Shown: positions 61,054 through 64,000 of the stretch, piece after piece
How the letters are laid out: each line of letters opens with the position of its first letter
How positions within the stretch are numbered: position 1 is the first letter of the stretch
Source of the DNA: an uncultured Eubacteriales bacterium
GTDB lineage: Bacteria; Bacillota; Clostridia; Oscillospirales; Oscillospiraceae
Direction of reading: 5' to 3'
Assembly (NCBI GenBank): GCA_900317425.1
Contig: ONGR01000006.1
Coordinates: 1-64,000 of the forward strand
Length of the DNA stretch: 64,000 nt
Position numbers and translations under genes: made by a program
The notes under the pieces: model-generated
What the model was told of the DNA's origin: nothing
The model's database searches: none
What the model saw: the letters and a program-made list of their open reading frames with translations, nothing else

Positions 61054-61080
61054 CGCCGCCCTGTTCGGGGCGGCGCTATT
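61054..61080 (+). terminator. Terminator-like hairpin after the first GAPDH gene
   Basis: CGCCGCCC/GGGCGGCG with a 6-nt loop, followed by a weak CTATTT. The stem is strong but the T-run is poor. Confidence 0.55.
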
Positions 61081-61175
61081 TCCATCCCCCTTCCTGCGTC
61101 CCGCCCCCGCATCCCGATTACATACGCGTGCGGCAAGCCCTGCTCCCCGCCGCGCAGATGAAAGGACTATCCGAC

Positions 61176-61952
61176 ATGGCTCAACATCAGATCCTGAACA
61201 GTAAGCTCAGTCTGGACAGCGATATCCCCCTGTATACCCAGCTGGTGGGTATCATCAAACACCATATCTCCTCCGGCGCTCTGCAGGTGGGGGAACTGCT
61301 CCCCTCCGAATCGGAGCTGTGCCGCGCGCTGGACATCAGCCGCAACACGGTGCGCCAGGCCATCGGCGAGCTGGAGGACGAGGGACTGGTGGTCCGCAAG
61401 CGGGGCAAGGGCACCTTCGTGGCTGACCCCAACACCAACCACCGGGGCGTCCGCTACTCCTTCACCACCGAGGTCTCCTCCATGGGCAAGCACCCCTCCT
61501 CCACCCTGGTGGATTTCGGGGTGATCCGGCCGGGGGCCGACATCTGCAAAAAGATGGACCTGCAGGACGGCACCAGCGTCTACTGCTTCACCCGGGTCCG
61601 GAACGTGGACGGCAAGCCTCTGATCCTGGAGACCAGCTACTATCCCCAGTACATCTACCCCAACCTGACCCGGGACATGGTGCAGACCCACAGCTTTTAC
61701 AGCCTGCTCTACCACGTGGGCATCACCCCCGCCTCCGCCGAGGAGACCTACGAGGCCGTGGTGCTCAACGCGCCCCAGGCACACCTTCTGGGCACCCGGG
61801 AGGGCGCCTGCGCCTTCTGCCACCAGCGCCGCACCCGCACCGAGGACGGCCGGATCTACGAGTACACCCGCAGCTACATCCGGGGCGACCGGGTCAGGCT
61901 GGACGTGCACATGCAGAAAAGCGGCGTCACCTTCGCCCGCACCATCGACTGA
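61176..61952 (+). CDS. GntR/HutC family transcriptional regulator
   Basis: The protein is 258 aa from the ATG at 61176, chosen because AAAGGA lies 9 nt upstream. Winged helix (about 15-80): YTQLVGIIKHHISSGAL, LPSESELCRALDISRNTVRQAI, KRGKGTFV. The UTRA domain (about 100-250) includes KMDLQDGTSVYCFTRVRNVDGKPLILE and YEYTRSYIRGDR. It lies between two GAPDH genes and could control one of them, possibly responding to a sugar phosphate. This is inference from position. Confidence 0.93.
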   Translation: MAQHQILNSKLSLDSDIPLYTQLVGIIKHHISSGALQVGELLPSESELCRALDISRNTVRQAIGELEDEGLVVRKRGKGTFVADPNTNHRGVRYSFTTEVSSMGKHPSSTLVDFGVIRPGADICKKMDLQDGTSVYCFTRVRNVDGKPLILETSYYPQYIYPNLTRDMVQTHSFYSLLYHVGITPASAEETYEAVVLNAPQAHLLGTREGACAFCHQRRTRTEDGRIYEYTRSYIRGDRVRLDVHMQKSGVTFARTID

Positions 61953-61963
61953 TATGCCCCCGC

Positions 61964-61993
61964 AGCTCCCGCCGGAAGGCGGGAGCTTTTTTT
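61964..61993 (+). terminator. Terminator after the gntR-type gene
   Basis: AGCTCCCGCC/GGCGGGAGCT with a GGAA loop, followed by TTTTTT. Confidence 0.88.
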
Positions 61994-62124
61994 GCCGCGG
62001 CACTTGTAGAAGTAGTTTCAAATGTACGGAATGTTTGGGGAATATTTTGTGCAAAACTGTCAGCAATGTCCATTTCCACCAAGAAGATTTTGCATTTTTT
62101 GTATAAAATTTTTGCCAAAAGGGG

Positions 62125-62152
62125 CAGACAGGAGATTTTTTCATGCTATAAT
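62125..62152 (+). promoter_or_regulatory. Promoter of the second GAPDH gene
   Basis: CAGACA, 16-nt spacer, TATAAT with an extended TGC. It lies 57 nt before the ATG at 62209. The 130 nt upstream are AT-rich but show no further element I can name. Confidence 0.6.
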
Positions 62153-62170
62153 AAATTTGGAACTAAAAAG

Positions 62171-62186
62171 CCGTCAAAAATGACGG
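62171..62186 (+). other. 5'-leader hairpin of the second GAPDH mRNA
   Basis: CCGTCA/TGACGG with an AAAA loop sits near the predicted 5' end of the transcript, just before the ribosome binding site AGGAAGGGG. It may protect the mRNA from decay. Confidence 0.5.
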
Positions 62187-62208
62187 AACATAGGAAGGGG
62201 AACATCTC

Positions 62209-63252
62209 ATGGCAATCAAAATTGGTATCAACGGTTTTGGCCGCATCGGCCGCGTCATCCTGCGAATCCTGTCCGAGCATCCCGAAAAGTACGATATCTG
62301 CGGCATCAACCTGCGCAAGGCGGATCTGCCCTACATGGTGTATCTCATCAAGTATGACTCCGTTTTCCGCAACTTCAACGGCACCGTGGAGCATGAGGAC
62401 GGCCATCTGGTCATCAACGGCCACAAGATCAAGGTCTTCAGCGAGAGCGACGCCGTCATGATCCCCTGGCACACCTGCGGCGCGGAGTACATCATCGAGT
62501 CCACCGGCGCCTTCAACACCATGGAGAAGGCCATGCGCCACTTCAAGGGCGGCGCCAAAAAGGTCATTATCACCGCCCCCGCCAAGGATGAGGTGACCCC
62601 CACCTTCGTGTACGGCGTCAACCAGGAGCTGTATCAGAAGGATATGGACGTGGTCTCCAACGCCAGCTGCACCACCAACTGCCTGGCCCCTCTGGCCAAG
62701 GTCATCCACGACGAGTTCGGCATCGAGCAGTCCCTGATGTCCACCATCCACGCCTCCACCGCCAAGCAGAAGGCTGTTGACTCCCGCGGCGGCAGCGACT
62801 GGCGCACCGGCCGTTCCATCCTGAACAACATCATCCCCTCCTCCACCGGCGCCGCCAAGGCTGTGGGCCGCGTCATCCCCTCCCTGAAGGGCAAGATGAC
62901 CGGTATGTCCTTCCGCGTGCCCACGGCGGACGTGTCCGTGGTGGATCTGACCGCACGTCTCAGCCGCACCACCACCTACGCCGAGATCTGCTACGCCATC
63001 CGTCACGCCTCCGAGACCTACATGAAGGACATCATCGCCTATACCACCGACCAGGTGGTGTCCACCGATCTGATCGGCAACAACTGCCCCTGCATCTTCG
63101 ACGAGACCGCCGGCATCATGCTGGATCACGACTTCGTCAAGCTGATCGCCTGGTACGACAATGAGTGGGGTTACAGCAACATGGTGATCCGCATGCTGGA
63201 GCACATGTACGAAGTGGACCACGCCGACGAGGAAGTTCCTGCTGAAAAGTAA
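62209..63252 (+). CDS. gap: Glyceraldehyde-3-phosphate dehydrogenase 2
   Basis: The protein is 347 aa. It starts [18 protein letters not shown]. The catalytic Cys is in [16 protein letters not shown] and the His in [14 protein letters not shown]. Compared with the first copy, the cofactor strand reads CGINLRKAD: Leu-Arg replaces the Asp that selects NAD. This may allow NADP binding. It also carries a C-terminal extension ([10 protein letters not shown]). It has its own promoter and terminator, so it is regulated separately from copy 1. A gluconeogenic or NADPH-forming role is possible. Confidence 0.95.
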   Translation: MAIKIGINGFGRIGRVILRILSEHPEKYDICGINLRKADLPYMVYLIKYDSVFRNFNGTVEHEDGHLVINGHKIKVFSESDAVMIPWHTCGAEYIIESTGAFNTMEKAMRHFKGGAKKVIITAPAKDEVTPTFVYGVNQELYQKDMDVVSNASCTTNCLAPLAKVIHDEFGIEQSLMSTIHASTAKQKAVDSRGGSDWRTGRSILNNIIPSSTGAAKAVGRVIPSLKGKMTGMSFRVPTADVSVVDLTARLSRTTTYAEICYAIRHASETYMKDIIAYTTDQVVSTDLIGNNCPCIFDETAGIMLDHDFVKLIAWYDNEWGYSNMVIRMLEHMYEVDHADEEVPAEK

Positions 63253-63269
63253 ACTTTTTCCTGTTTTTT

Positions 63270-63298
63270 CGGCCGCCCTTTCGGGCGGCCGATCTTTT
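63270..63298 (+). terminator. Terminator of the second GAPDH gene
   Basis: CGGCCGCCC/GGGCGGCCG with a TTTC loop, followed by ATCTTTTTTT. Confidence 0.88.
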
Positions 63299-63333
63299 TT
63301 TATACCGTTTTCGTAAACAATGTCCGGCCCGGC

Positions 63334-63362
63334 TTGCTTTCGGCTTTTCGGCGTGGTAGACT
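63334..63362 (+). promoter_or_regulatory. Promoter of the RND transporter gene
   Basis: TTGCTT, 17-nt spacer, TAGACT, 62 nt before the ATG at 63424. Confidence 0.65.
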
Positions 63363-63423
63363 TCTTTATTATCGCGATCCACCGCGGCTCGCCGCGTTTT
63401 CCGTGTCAAAAGGAGCGTAACCT

Positions 63424-64000
63424 ATGCCCAAATTCAGCGTCAAAAAACCGCTGACCGTCTTCGTGGCCGTTCTGGCCGTTCTGGTGCTGGGTGTGGTGGC
63501 CTATCTGAAGATGACCCCCGACCTGCTGCCCAATATGGACTTTCCCTACGTGATCATCGTCACCGCCGACCCCGGCGCCAGTCCGGAATCCGTGGAGACG
63601 GAGATCACCCGGCCCATGGAGCAGACCATGGCCACCCTGGACCGGATCAAGTCCGTCACCTCCACCAGCCAGAACAGCATGTCCATGGTGGTGCTGGAAT
63701 TTGAGGACGGCATCAACATGGACACCGTCAGCGTGGATATCCAGCAGCGGATCGAGATGCTGCGGGGCCGGTGGGACGACTCCGTGGCCACCCCCTACGT
63801 GCTGAAGATCAACCCCTCCATGCTGCCGGTGGAGGTGGCCGCCGTGGTCTATGAGGGCAAGGACATCCACGCCCTCAGCGATTTCGTGGCCGACACGCTG
63901 ACCGGCAAGCTGGAGGGCATCTCCGGCGTGGCCGGCGTGGAGGTCAGCGGCACCGTCACCAGCCAGGCCCACGTGATATTGAGCCAGGAGAAGCTGGACG
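63424..64000 (+). CDS. RND family efflux transporter, 5' part
   Basis: The open frame runs from ATG at 63424 (AAAAGGAG upstream) to the window end: 192 codons. One helix lies near the start (LTVFVAVLAVLVLGVVAYL). PDLLPNMDFPYVIIVTADPGAS, then ESVETEITRPMEQTMATL and VVLEFEDGINMDTVSVDIQ are the opening of the AcrB/HAE1 porter domain. Monoderm members export drugs or lipids without TolC. Confidence 0.92.
   Translation, partial: MPKFSVKKPLTVFVAVLAVLVLGVVAYLKMTPDLLPNMDFPYVIIVTADPGASPESVETEITRPMEQTMATLDRIKSVTSTSQNSMSMVVLEFEDGINMDTVSVDIQQRIEMLRGRWDDSVATPYVLKINPSMLPVEVAAVVYEGKDIHALSDFVADTLTGKLEGISGVAGVEVSGTVTSQAHVILSQEKLD

Overview
This is a G+C-rich chromosomal window from a gene-dense, anaerobic, monoderm bacterium, most likely a gut clostridium of the Oscillospiraceae type. 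The clues are Gram-positive ribosome binding sites, many lipobox lipoproteins, a ferredoxin-type thioredoxin reductase lookalike, a cohesin/dockerin pair, a clostridial zinc-ribbon membrane protein, and cobalamin and ZTP riboswitches. There is no outer-membrane machinery. I see no phage, IS element, CRISPR array, rRNA or tRNA. The organism assignment is inference.

Layout. 1-1927 (minus): a hydrolase, tetR and flavin-reductase operon with a perfect palindrome at its promoter. 1968-4082: a cobalamin riboswitch with an intrinsic terminator controls two lipoproteins, one a CbiK-type chelatase. 4117-9352: a thioredoxin-reductase-like flavoprotein, a DUF3795 protein and a heterodimeric ABC exporter. 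9636-24336 (minus): an eleven-gene purine operon behind a ZTP riboswitch, in transcription order purE, purC, purF, purM, purN, purO, purH-like, purD, purL, guaB, fhs. It uses unusual parts: a PurF without the glutaminase cysteine, separate AICAR transformylase and PurO cyclohydrolase, and a Tritrichomonas-like IMP dehydrogenase.

24442-32091: an acyltransferase plus zinc-ribbon membrane protein, a sigma factor overlapping a membrane-anchored serpin, an S9 peptidase and a CPBP protease. 32115-36909: a MacAB-like export operon with two adaptors, preceded by a Pho-box-like direct repeat. 36941-44080: homocysteine methyltransferase, PfkB kinase, Ogt, an SsuABC-like importer and a DUF4015 glycosidase-like protein. 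Two copies of a short palindromic repeat flank this block. 44143-48460: a secreted dockerin protein with a lysozyme-like module sits next to a membrane-anchored cohesin protein. An AT-richer mosaic segment spans their junction.

48472-57618: truA, a LysE exporter, a GNAT protein, a PPTase/oxidoreductase/ROK kinase operon, an Atl-like protein with a DUF3783 protein, and a DUF4340 lipoprotein with a two-component system. 57690-64000: a 23-codon ORF, mnmA, an atypical histidine kinase, two GAPDH genes flanking a GntR regulator, and the start of an RND transporter.

Central metabolism (purines, one-carbon units, glycolysis) dominates. The most unusual parts are the cohesin/dockerin pair with its mosaic junction, the sigma/serpin pair, and the riboswitch-controlled extracellular chelatase.
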